In this document: piece after piece, positions 25,101 through 36,774 of the stretch
Numbering within the stretch: position 1 is the first letter of the stretch
Layout of the letters: each line of letters starts with the position of its first letter
Source: Istiophorus platypterus
Lineage: Eukaryota > Chordata > Actinopteri > Istiophoriformes > Istiophoridae
DNA length: 64,000 nucleotides
Direction of reading: 5' to 3'
Assembly: GCA_016859345.1 (NCBI GenBank)
Contig: CM029114.1
Location: forward strand, 12,732,501-12,796,500
Made by a program: the position numbers and the translations under genes
The notes under the pieces: model-generated
What the model was told of the DNA's origin: nothing
Database searches by the model: none
The model's input: only the letters and a program-made list of their open reading frames with translations

Positions 25101-28100
25101 GGAACTAATGAGTGTTCCTTCCTCTCTGGTAAAAGTCTTTGAGTTCTACTAAATCACCACCTAGCAATATTCAAAGACAAATGTGAAGGACAGGAGCTTT
25201 ACATGGCTGTCAGAGACTTAATTTCAGATGTCTGGGAGCACAAATGAGTAAACTGACTTGTAACTGGTACTTAATCAATTGGGTTTCACTAAGCGTATTA
25301 AAAGTATAAGCCAGCAGGCACAATCTTAAGGACAGCATGAAGACTAAAATGTAAAGATCAGCAACTTTAGAATGATAGAATGATATGTGGGATGGAAGAA
25401 AGAGTGAAAGAGTTATAAGAGCGCAATAGGGAATTTATGAGTGCAATCTGTCTGTGGATGCTGCAACAGTATTAAATATTTAATTCTCAACCAACTAAAG
25501 AGGGAGATTCTTGCCTGGTTTTGTGCTGCCTGATGAGGAGAGAATTAAAATCCGTGTGTTAACGGTTCTTAAGGATGAAAACTGAAAAACTAAACGGTCT
25601 TGCTCTTTATGTTTTTATATGCTGAACCAAAGTGGTTTTTAACACTGTATATGGTTCTTATGTAAGACGTTATATTACATGCTGTGGTTCTCTACAGGCC
25701 AGATGTGAAGACAATAAATACGCACAAAAAAGATGCTTATTCCACTGCCACCCCCCACATGTTAATAGGTATTCATAAAAGAATGTGCACACCTCCCGCA
25801 TACCAACTGTGAAAACAATTTCACAGAGCAAGCTAAACATGAGTGGAAATGTGGAAATGTCAATACAGTATAAGGTGAGAGACCAAGTCGACCAAATGTT
25901 AGACAATTAGTCAGATACACTGATGATTACTTTGGAATCCAAATTAGATCATCATACTCTAATTTACATAATAAACATATTGTTAAATTATGTTAATGTT
26001 AATGTCAGGACAGATTTTTTTTTTCTTATTGTAAAAGTCTGTTCTGACATTTATGCTATAATCAAAGTAACAGCTTATTATCTTTCTGATATTTAATGGT
26101 GATTAATGAGATGCAGCATGTGTGATGAATTTATTCTCAACACATAATGCCTATGAGTACAGATGCCTGTTTTGGCACTGGTGGAGGCCCTCAACATTGC
26201 AGCTGGTAAAATTGTGCCTCTTTCTTCTTTCTCTTGTGCCACTGAGACACTGGTGGAGTACACATAGCTATAAAATTTTAAACAAGGGTGCGTCTACAGT
26301 CAACTATGGTGAGTGCTGGAGGTACAAATCAGGCTCATAAGTGAACACAATCATATAATGAGTAAGATTTATAAAACGGAGCAATGTTTATGCGCAGCTC
26401 TACAAAATCTGATGAAAAGAGTATGTGTGAACATTTCTGCATTTGTTCAGAGTTTAAAGCATCTGTCCATGGGTGTTGTCTCGTAGTAGTACTACTGCTC
26501 TTGCTGTGTAATAAAATATGACAGTAGGGGCACTGTTGTTATTAAGTGTTAATGCAAAGAAAAATCTTGAATCTGAACATTGACACTGATAATATTCAAC
26601 AGTATTCAAGTAAAAAAAAAAAAAAAAAAGTCATTTACATTTATTTATACTATATAATATAGCCTATACTGTATTTACTGCAGTTATTCTATAAGAGGTA
26701 TGCATATATACATGTTTTACCAGTAGCAAACCAGGGCATAAGTGCAGAGATTCACAAGGATGAGGCTCCTTAAAAAAAGGGTTTTATAACAACTGGCAGC
26801 TGAACAGTAATGCTAACAATTAAAAATATAAATGACTGGACTCATATTGACATAACAAATACTGCATGAATCACATATGGACAGCTGATCATTGTAAAAT
26901 GTAAATGTGAACCACCTGGGCCAGTGCTCTTTGCTCACAAAATTTCCAGATGTTCCCCCACAAACACAGCAATGACCACGTCATCCCATAAATTCACGGT
27001 CACTAGGCAAGAAAGACACGGGACCACAGAGATCAAATCCACAAAGATTACTGAGCCATACACAAGCAGACACAAGAGACACATTTACACAGGTCTGTAA
27101 GGCTGATGTGGGAAGGAGGAATGGCAATGATCTAGAGTAGGAAAAGGGAAAAATCATATCTACATAGAGTGGCCTGTAATTACATTAGCAACACATGGTT
27201 TGTATAACTCATGTAAATTACAGCATTTCCTTTTCCATTTTCATGTCAGGGGCACTTAAAGTATACAACTAGCTTGTGCACTGGAAATTGTCAGCCAACT
27301 TCTGTTGTGACATTTGTCTTGTAATAAAATAAGTCTCTCTGCTACTGTGATATGGTAAATTCTTCAAATACATGGTTGAGCAGAAAGCTTAGCTGGGTTC
27401 CTCTAGTTTGTGGTGCATGTTTATAGTGGTTTTCCATCCTCGACCGACCCATGTCCATCCCCATTTATTTCTCCTACCTTCAGCATCAGCAGTCATGTCT
27501 CTGCTAGAGGTCATTAACTTAGCCTCTGACTTTGATTCCTGTGTAAGTATGCAGGATTTTATAATGCAACTCAAATATTGAAGCTCACAAATGATTGGAT
27601 AACAAACTTACTTGATTTGCTGGAATGGTAGTGAACAAAAGTCATCCCAAAAAAAAAACTGTGTCAAGTTGTCACCACACCCTCTAGCAGTATCAGGCAG
27701 AGATGGAATTTTTTTTCCTTTCTCTTTCTTTCTTAAGCGAGTAATGCTACTCTATATCAGAGCATTTCCATTGTCCCATTACCTTCAGGTTCAGACAGAA
27801 AACAGTTACCAAGTAATACATTAGTGCTTACGCTGGAGCAATTGTAGGGATAACCATTCCAGTAGGCATAAAGAGTTGTTGTGCCTGGCCCTCCCACTTT
27901 ATTGCTGATCAATAGTATTAAATGTCATGTGGCCTTTCCTCTCCAGATTACTCGCCAGTGGATTCTCCACTCAGTAGTAAATCCCTATAGCTCTGTGTGG
28001 CCATTCAATTTTCCGCCTTCAGCCTCTGAGAATCACATCCAACAGATGAGTGATGCACTTTAACTGTTGACCATTAGGGAAGGATACGTGCATGTATGTG

Positions 28101-31100
28101 TGCACCTGAAGCCAACTGCACACATGCACATAGATTCTGTTAACCTTTGGCACCCTCCCGCAGTTAGTGAGAAACGTAACACTCCCTGTTAAATAACTGA
28201 TGAGGCCATTTACAGAATTCCCATGTGTAAAGTGCATAATGTGTACAAAAGCTCAGGGGAAAAAAGTAAGAGGGGGATTCTGTACATGTTTCCAAGTGGG
28301 TGAATCAGTCACCTAACTGTGAGAGGGACAATACAGAAACTTGTTTGCACAAGGTGGCCACTTTGATGGCTTTAGGCCATGTTACACACTGGGTGATTAC
28401 TTTTGAAACTATACATACTGACTACTTAATCTCCAGCACATTGTACATCCATCTGCACACAAACAACATGCACTCAAGACAATTATATATAAATTGCCAA
28501 GAACTACACACACTGGTATTGTACATCTGCGTACAAGGAAAAAAAAAAAATCAAGAGTACTATATATTTACACAGAAATGTCCTTAAAGATGTGTGCTGT
28601 GCCTGCTATATGTAATTGATAGGAACAATACTGTAGCTCTGTATCCTGCAGAGCTGATAGAAACATATCAAGAATTTTTAAGATGAGGGGTCTGGTCAAT
28701 TTTTATCATATCCCTATTTTAATTAATAAATGCTGAGTGCAAATCGGCATTAAAACTGGTACCTGAATGAATTTTGATGTAGCCAAAGGGAAAGGTTGCA
28801 TTGCTGTTATGCTTTGACAATCCCAACTATTCAGCATGTTTGATGGAAAACATGTCCTCATTAAACCTCCTGGAAGTATGCTTAGTTTTAACGCCTGGAG
28901 GTGAATGCTGGAGAGGAATGAATGTGTCCTACTTTTAATCAAATTTTCAGGTTTACCTAGCTATTTGCAGTTTTGTTTAATGTTTTCTAGCATTTTACAC
29001 TGACATTTGGATTCTGTATTTCCAGTTTTATACACCAGATGAGTGGCATTCTCTGCCATGATTCGCACATTCATTCTGCTTTGAGTGTGCAACAGACTTT
29101 TAGTTTCCCCATATTTCCTCATTAGTAACCCTTTTAGCCTATTTTCCTATACTCTGTTTCATCCTCCCACTCCTTCATTATCATTCTCAGCACAGATGTC
29201 ATTTTTCTCTCACTAAGGTTACTTCATTTATTTTTGAGGCATGACAGAACATTTCTGATTCGCATTTGATAGAGCTAAACAGGGTCAATAAATGCTGGCA
29301 GTGCTTTTCAGGTGGACATGCGTTAAACCATTTGATGCAGGAACCAAACTCTGGATCAGAAAATCTGCCATTGCACATTGTTCTCTTCAGAGAAAATTAT
29401 GAGCATACCTAAGAGAAAAAGGCGGGAAAAGATAAAACAAAACAAACAAAATGAAACCAACTTGTTTGGATGCCAAGAACTTACTAAAAATACCATCTAT
29501 CTACTGTGTAAAAAAAAAAGACAATGATTAGTCCTTGGGGATCCAATCTAAGGAAAACAAATAAACAGCAGAAGTTGGGTTGGAAATCAATATGCAATGC
29601 TAGGCAATTAGAGTTAGGTTCAGCACCAATGCATTCTTTTTAACTATCAAACCTTCTACCTCCACTTAAATATACAGATATAAGAAATCACAGAGAGTTT
29701 GTGTTACAAATTTCTTTTTCTTCAGTGAAATTGCAATGAGTCCTCATTTGACTCGGGTTTAATTTTTGCATGACGAGCCTTGAGCTTTTCACATAATCTT
29801 CATAACAAATGGCAAAATATATGCCATCTGAAATGCTGCTTACTTCAAAGACAAACTACATAAAAGCTTCCTCAAATCTCATTCTAAAATGGCCTTAAGT
29901 GTGAGGTAATGTCACAAAGATCAATTTCAATGAAATTAGTGCAGAAATCCACACAAAAAGTGGCTTTAATGTGTGAGAATGGCATCATAATAGTACTTTA
30001 AAGGGTTGGACTTCATAGGACATGAACAGATGCAATAACAGAGGTCACGTGTATCTAAATAGGGACATCTCTCTTTCCCCTCTAAACAGCTCTAGGCCTC
30101 TGAACATCCAACCTATTTTTAACATGCCCCTCCAAAAAGAAACAGTTAATAAACTGAGACTCAAGCTCTGTCAAAGAGGTCTGATAATCTGCAACAACTT
30201 CAACAACACTCTCCAGTCGGTGTCTTTCCAATTCCTTTTTTCAACATACCCACTGATAATACTTAGGTGCCCACAGAGAGTTCTGCTGCTCCCTTAATCC
30301 CAAAACACATGGAGGATGACACCTTATTAATCAGTTCTCCTCTCAATCTTGAGGTCCTAACCCATGCCTTGGAAATCCCCCCTGGCCCATCCTTTGTCAA
30401 ATGTCACAACACATGGATTTAACCATGGCTTTCAACCTGGTATTAAAGGGACATTCAATACTTGATTTATATCTCAATACTTCAACACTTGCTGAGTAAA
30501 GGACTTTTTGACTGGCTAACGTAATGGTACAGGTAGTTTGGCCTTTAATTTCAGAAATTACTAGAGAATTGATGTATTTCTACTTCAAGATAAATGATGT
30601 TAAAATGGATGCTTTGAGAAGTAAGACACTGGGGCTCACGTTATGTTTTCATGTATCTGGAGACCACTGTGTCTTATAGCCTATGCTTAGTTGCAATAAA
30701 GCTATAAATTATAGTGTAGTCAATTTAATATCAAGAAATTTCCTTTAAAATGTTCATTCCAAGTACACATAATGTTAAACTGTGAAACTGTGAGACTTTA
30801 CTGGTCAAAAAAATAATGGATTTGTGATTACATGTCTGGAAAAAAATGAGATAGCATTATCATTAATAAGATCAAATGACTTCTAGAAATCAGTTACAAT
30901 AACAAGGAAACAAGATACACAAACATATATATTAGCTCACAAACTACTTACTGAACAACAATTCATCCAACTTAGAGGACCACTAGCTCACTTGTCTTTA
31001 CCCTCAGATACAGATCAGATCTATAAGAGTGTACCAGTGGTGGGCGTACTGGAACTTTATTGTCATGGTAACACTAATACACATGTGTTCAAGGTTGTGG

Positions 31101-31283
31101 AACAGTCACACTTTGGTCAGATTTAGGCACTTTGGTTAGGTTTAGGAGGTGTTGGAACAAACTGTGTTAGTACACTCTGATGCATTATTAGGATAACACT
31201 GCACTGCAGGAAATAGTATTGTATGTTGCTATAAGAATGGTGTTAAAAAGACAAGTAACAAAGGAAGACAGACTAGTTGGTCA

Positions 31284-31545
31284 GGGTTCATCCTACAGCA
31301 AGATAATGATCCAAAATATTAGAAGAAAAGAACCACATGGTGGCTTTACATGATGGAAGACCAGCCCAGTCTCCAGACCTAAACCCCATGGAGCTGCTGG
31401 ACTGAAGGTGAAAGCAAAGCAACCCACAAGTGTCACACATGCATGGGAACGTCTGCAACAGCGCTGGGATGAATTCTCCAAACAATGTTTCATTTCCATT
31501 CCTCTTACAGAAAAAACCCCATGAGTGTGGTTACTTGCTAAACAG
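31284..31545 (+). mobile_element. Tc1-like transposase relic, C-terminal part
   Basis: The plus strand encodes a decayed Tc1 transposase C-terminus: HPTA then a stop, NDPKY near 31305, and the hallmark QSPDLNPMELL at 31367-31399, which sits before the last catalytic acidic residue in this family. A stop follows at 31403, and after a frame change the expected continuation KAKQPTSVTHAWERLQQRWD is readable. Frameshifts and stops make it a pseudogene. Terminal repeats were not identified, so the ends are approximate. Open frames on the minus strand at 31288-31499 are shadows of it. Confidence 0.75.
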
Positions 31546-31645
31546 GTCGAAAATTTAGATTAAATTTAGAGTAAACTGTTTATTTGTTCTGTGCTTAATT
31601 TCAGAAATACTGAGATGTTGACCTGATCTCAAGCTATTTACTGGT

Positions 31646-31700
31646 AGTTTTCATCCTACAGCCAGGTAATGACCCAGTTCCAGATCTGAAGCCCTATGAC
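31646..31700 (+). mobile_element. Second, deleted copy of the same Tc1 segment
   Basis: The string tttcatcctacagccaggta followed by atgaccc repeats the beginning of the relic at 31286, then continues with a counterpart of its SPDLNP segment (gttccagatctgaagcccta), skipping the intervening stretch. It reads as an internally deleted paralogous fragment 360 bp downstream in the same orientation. Confidence 0.5.
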
Positions 31701-33625
31701 TGACTTCTTTACACATTTTATCTTTACAAACTGTTTTATGTTGATTGATAAATAATTGAGTTCACACCATAAAAAATTAAATATTTACAAAAATTAAAAT
31801 AATTCAGTTCAATTCCGTGGAATAGAGGCATCACAATTTCACACAGAATTTTATCCATTGATGGACAACAGGGATCCAAAGCAAAATATTGAACAATAAA
31901 TCTGCCTTGGCAACCATGAAAATGGTTTGTTTTACTGTATTTTCTGTTCTGTTAAATTACAACAGTGTTCGTCAAGTTAACTCAGATTTATAGGTCATGG
32001 GGGAAGAAAATTTAATAAGCACAGGTACATATAAAAGGACTGAAAGAAAAACAAGACAGATACACATTTTTGGCTATTCAGTTTCATTTGGATTAAAACA
32101 AAGCTGATCTTCCAAGTACAATATGCAGACAACCATATTATTATATTATGTCTGCTTCTTTCCCTTTCATCCTCACTAGTTATTTTTATGAACTAAAAAT
32201 AACTGGTGACGCAGAACTGTATGGATACACCATCGGTGACCATAATTTATCCAATTACCCTGTTACAATAACATCCTGGTTCACAGATTATGAGACATGG
32301 CAGCGCATACCGACCTTGGACTCTCCTCTGCTGCTCCCACAGCAGAGATGAGACCTGCAGTATTCATGAATACATAAACAGCGCTCTCTCTCACTAATAA
32401 ATGTTTTAAATATGTTACTGTAGGAGGAATAAGTGCTGTTGATAAAGTATTTTAAGAACTTTTATGAACACTACAGAATTTAAACCTGGTAACTGAAAAG
32501 ATATTAAAAGTACAAAACAAAGAATAAAGCCTTTTATAAAAAATGATTAAATGCTTTTTGATAACTTGAATTTGATGATTGTGAATAAAAAATATATAAC
32601 ATTATTGTAGATGTGGGTGATTTAGCAATACATTTCGATTTCTCCTATTATGTGCACAATGCGTGATTTACAAGCAAGAGATAAAAAGATGAAAGGACTC
32701 CTGATGTAACGTTTAATCTGTGAAGGTTTTGAAATTTGGTAATGTACTGGCATTTGCATTGTGATCAAAAGAAGAAAAGGAGGAAATGATTTCCTTTTCT
32801 TCCTGATAACAAAAGTGAAATATTTATCGGATGTAAGTATGAGCTTTGCTTAGCCTTGATGTCCCTGGTACTCTGACAAAGACATCATGGATGGCCTGCT
32901 GTCCAAACAGTACACTACATGATCTCAAAAACTACTGCAATCATGCAGGTACATATGCATGGACTGCCTAAACTGCGGCGTTAATTTTGCAACGTAACTG
33001 TGTGTAAACAGAAAGTCCTACTTTAATGTTGTGTTTTTATAGTTTTCCTTCAATCCCCCCAGGCTGTTCTCATAAAACATGCAGAGTTTATGTTTGAAGA
33101 CAACAGTCCAACTAAGTTAGCTGACTAAGCATAAAGAAACACGGTACATACAGTACATACATGCATTTGTTTTTATAGCTGGCAATAACCTGAGTTTAAC
33201 GTGACCATCGGTGACCATTAGTACAGGTCATATCTTACTTGTCTTCTTCCACATCCATAAATGTCATTAATATTTCTATATTGTTGCTATTTATCAATAC
33301 ATTTTTACTACATTGATGCCTCTCATACATCAAACACATACATTAAGCAAAGTAACACTGAAGGCAGGAGTGACAAAAACTTTTTTTAAAACCCTTGCTT
33401 CAGTATATTACCACTTTTACCCTAATTATTTCACTTAATCATTTTCACTTATCTTCTTGAAAATGATGAATTTAAAATAGAAAATGGATTTGTAGTGTAT
33501 TGTTTTTGGCTAGAGGGCGTGTTAGTTGATTGTGTGCTTGTAAAAACAATAACACAACCAGGAAGGTTATGTTTTATGAGGCAACCTTTTCTGAAGTGGT
33601 GTATTTTCTATGGTAGGAAAGAAGA

Positions 33626-33642
33626 GGGGCGGGGGGGGGGGG
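33626..33642. repeat. G-rich run
   Basis: GGGGC followed by twelve G; a possible quadruplex-forming tract on the plus strand of intron 2. Confidence 0.9.
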
Positions 33643-36600
33643 TAACCAGCATCTGTGCATAGCTGCTTTTCAGGACCCTGGGGCAAGCCATATGCTGACA
33701 TAGCAAGGTGTCAGAAGATACAGCCTAAAGACGAATGAAAGTGTGTTTCACAAGATCCACGACTGACCCCAAGGACCTGGCAGAGGTAATGAGAAGAAAG
33801 AAGCTAACAGAGGGCATAATGACACAGCTATCATCCTCATCATATTGTAGTGTACAAATAACTAACCACCACCTTTCTCCTGTCACTGGTTTAACTGTAC
33901 TCTGTTTTTTTGTTTATGCGTGTGTGTCAACAAATGAAAAGTATTGCATGCCCAAATAAATCCCTGTAGAATCAATCCTTTAGGTCTCTATTAAATTAAA
34001 CTACAGAGCAGGAAACTAGAATTACTACTTTGCAGTTGTATGCTGCCGCCAACCAGTCAAGATACCGTTTATAATAATAACTAAAGGTAGTGAGTGTAAT
34101 TTGTCATCATTAACTATGAAGTATTCAGTCTGTTAAACATGTTTTGTAAGATCATAGTGATCTTAATCTTTGACCCTTGACCATCAAAATCTAATCAATA
34201 CATCATTGCGTCATAGTGAGTGATATGAAGAAATTCCCTTACAGCATTCCTTTTATATCACATTCATGAGAATGGGACAAACGGACTAGGATCTAACTGC
34301 TAGACAGATGGAAAACCCTAAAAACCCAGAAAACTTAATGCCTCCAGCCACGAATGTTGCTGATGCTGTCACACATGTGGGCATGTGTAATTATCAGTAG
34401 ACCCTTTTCGTGGTAGCAGAACTAAAAGGTACAGGAGGGGTAGAGAAAGGAGAGATGGTTAAGCAGCATCATTCTCTCGGACAGATAAAAAAAAATAAAA
34501 ATTAAAAATGCTAAATTTTGACTTGGCAGCCATTAATATACCTGGACGACCCACCCAAGTAAGATTATGTGTGGGAAGCACTGCACCCAATGTATCATCA
34601 CCAAGCATTGTAGAATATGTAATTTGCATGTACTATATATTTATTTGTCCACAAGAAGCTGTCATATGTCCACTACAAAATCAATTGTGAAATGTAATGT
34701 TGCTTTTCTTTAATAAAAAATACCATTTTTTTTGTTTCATCAACAAGACAGTGACAGTGTTTACCTGCATTAATGATTAAGAGAGCTCATTATGAAGCAA
34801 AAATACTTACTTAATACTGTCAGCCATAGAGGCTGACAAATACAAATGTTAACCATTTATACAGGGGAACAGATGTGTCAGCTGAAACATCAGAGAAGTG
34901 AGCTAATGTCAAGAAAGTATGGGGGCAGGATGACCAACTGAGCCAGCAATGGAGGGGCCCCAATGTGGCACATTACATATATATATATGCCAAAAGTGGA
35001 TTTAAGCCAAATTTTACTTTTAAAATGAACCAGTATATTATATTTTTCCTACAGTATATTGTTTTAGGATGGATTTCCCATTATTATAAAATTCAGAAAT
35101 CAACCCTTTAACTCGTGTATCTATTGCACCAAATTTGAACTGTAACTTTATTGTAAAAAACAACAAATAAGAAAACCTCTGTATTAACCACCTGCTGTCA
35201 CATTGTCTTTAGACCAAACTCTAGCTTTAACAAGGCCAAGGTATGGTAATTTTTCCCCTGCTTCCCCCTCAAACTTAAATTAAGTATCACTTGCTGTAAT
35301 GTGGCGAGTGTCCGATGAAGAGCACGCCAAAGAAGCAGGGGTTCCTGACGGCCTTTGAACATCACTGCCTCTCACAGGGTTCAAAGCCTCTTATACTGTC
35401 ATCCAAATTCATACAAGGGATAGAAAAGAGTACAAAGACTGGAGGACTTCACATCTCCAAATCCAGAGAGCTTTTTTCCTTTTTTATTTCTGTACTTAGC
35501 TTTAAAAAATTAAGTAGAGGACATGCTATAACCATTTTGACAGTGCATCCGAAACCTAGTCATTGCTCTACATTTTCTGAATACAGCTTGCCTGCAGTCT
35601 GACAGTGTTATTTTCAAATTTCATCACAGATGTGCTTCAATGGTGTATACCTTAGTAAGTTTGCAGCTGCATTAATGTTGTTTCTGAGATAACCCGGAGT
35701 TATTAAACATAGTCACATTGCCTAATTTTTTTTTTATTGTATAAAAAGTAAGATGTTAGTCAAAAAGCTGTCATTATATTCCTAAAATTATGACCACTAT
35801 TTAAACTTAGTTCGACTCCAGTAGAAGTGCCCAAAATTACCCAACTTTGAGAGCAACCACTCTGTGGTTTCATGAAAACTCTGAGTATAACGTATAGCAT
35901 CCCTCCTTGCCTCTGAAAAGTGTCTGTTTGAGGTCCAGGCTCCCTCCTTTTCCGCTAGCTTAATGGATTTATGACAGTGATGCAGCATGAAGCCTTAATC
36001 TCCTTGCCGCCGTCGTCTGCCCTCCCTTTATGTTAAGCCCGTTGACTAGAGCGTGTGTGTGTTATGTGTGTCAGGTACCAACCAATACTCAGAGCAAAAA
36101 CCTTGGCCTTCGGGTAAGAGCCTCCACTGCTGACAGTCAACTCTGCTGTTCAGGTGCCAAGTTAGCCCATTACTAGACTTTGAAGTCAAATGTGCCAATA
36201 TGCCAAGGAAAAATAGCTTTGAACTCAATGGCCAAGAAAACTAAAAGAAATCAGAGTACACTCATAACAATACTTCTCTTGTGTGTCCCCAAAAAACACT
36301 AATAAATGATTCATGAATTTTGACCAGCAGCCACACAGAGAGTACCTTACTCCTCTTGTGTTGTCTGTTAATTCATAATGTGAGATTACTTCCCACATTC
36401 ATCCTGAGTTTGTGTCTGCATCAGAACAGGACTTGTTTCTTAAGGCCTTCATTATCAAGCCAGTGTTAAGCTTTACAATGACAGAGAACCAAAAGTCACT
36501 TTATACATAGAGCAATAGTTCCTAACTGTCTGTTGTTTACATTTCAAGAAGTTCACACAGTGCTGAACCAAAATCAGCTGTGCATGTAGCACAGACCATC

Positions 36601-36706
36601 TTCCAGCTCTTTTAAGGTACAGAGCAAGTATAAAAAAGTGACCTCTGAGATCAAACATTGATTAAGAGAAACAAATTGCACTGACAAGGCTGAGATGAAT
36701 ACTCAC

Positions 36707-36774
36707 CATGAATGAATCCATGTTAGAGTTTTAAAAGCAGCCAGCAGAGTCAAAGGCGAAGAGGGAAACCATAA
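36707..36774 (-). other. Candidate alternative first exon of ctnna2 (MDSFM start)
   Basis: On the minus strand a short reading frame, ATG GAT TCA TTC ATG (36721-36707), runs directly into a perfect donor, gtgagt. The first ATG has A at -3 and G at +4, an optimal initiation context. The frame ends in phase 0, which is what exon 3 (starting VTTLVN) needs, so splicing would give an alpha-catenin with MDSFM in place of the first 34 residues. A TTTTAAAA box lies just upstream. Used as an internal exon after a possible acceptor (catttcctag, near 36775) it would be 68 nt and shift the frame, so only a first-exon role makes sense. All this is inference from sequence; a chance arrangement is possible. 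Confidence 0.25.

Noticed and set aside
33735..33965. Plus-strand 74-codon frame followed by an AATAAA signal
   Set aside because: Tempting as a tiny gene, but AATAAA is common in AT-rich DNA and the frame shows no known domain.
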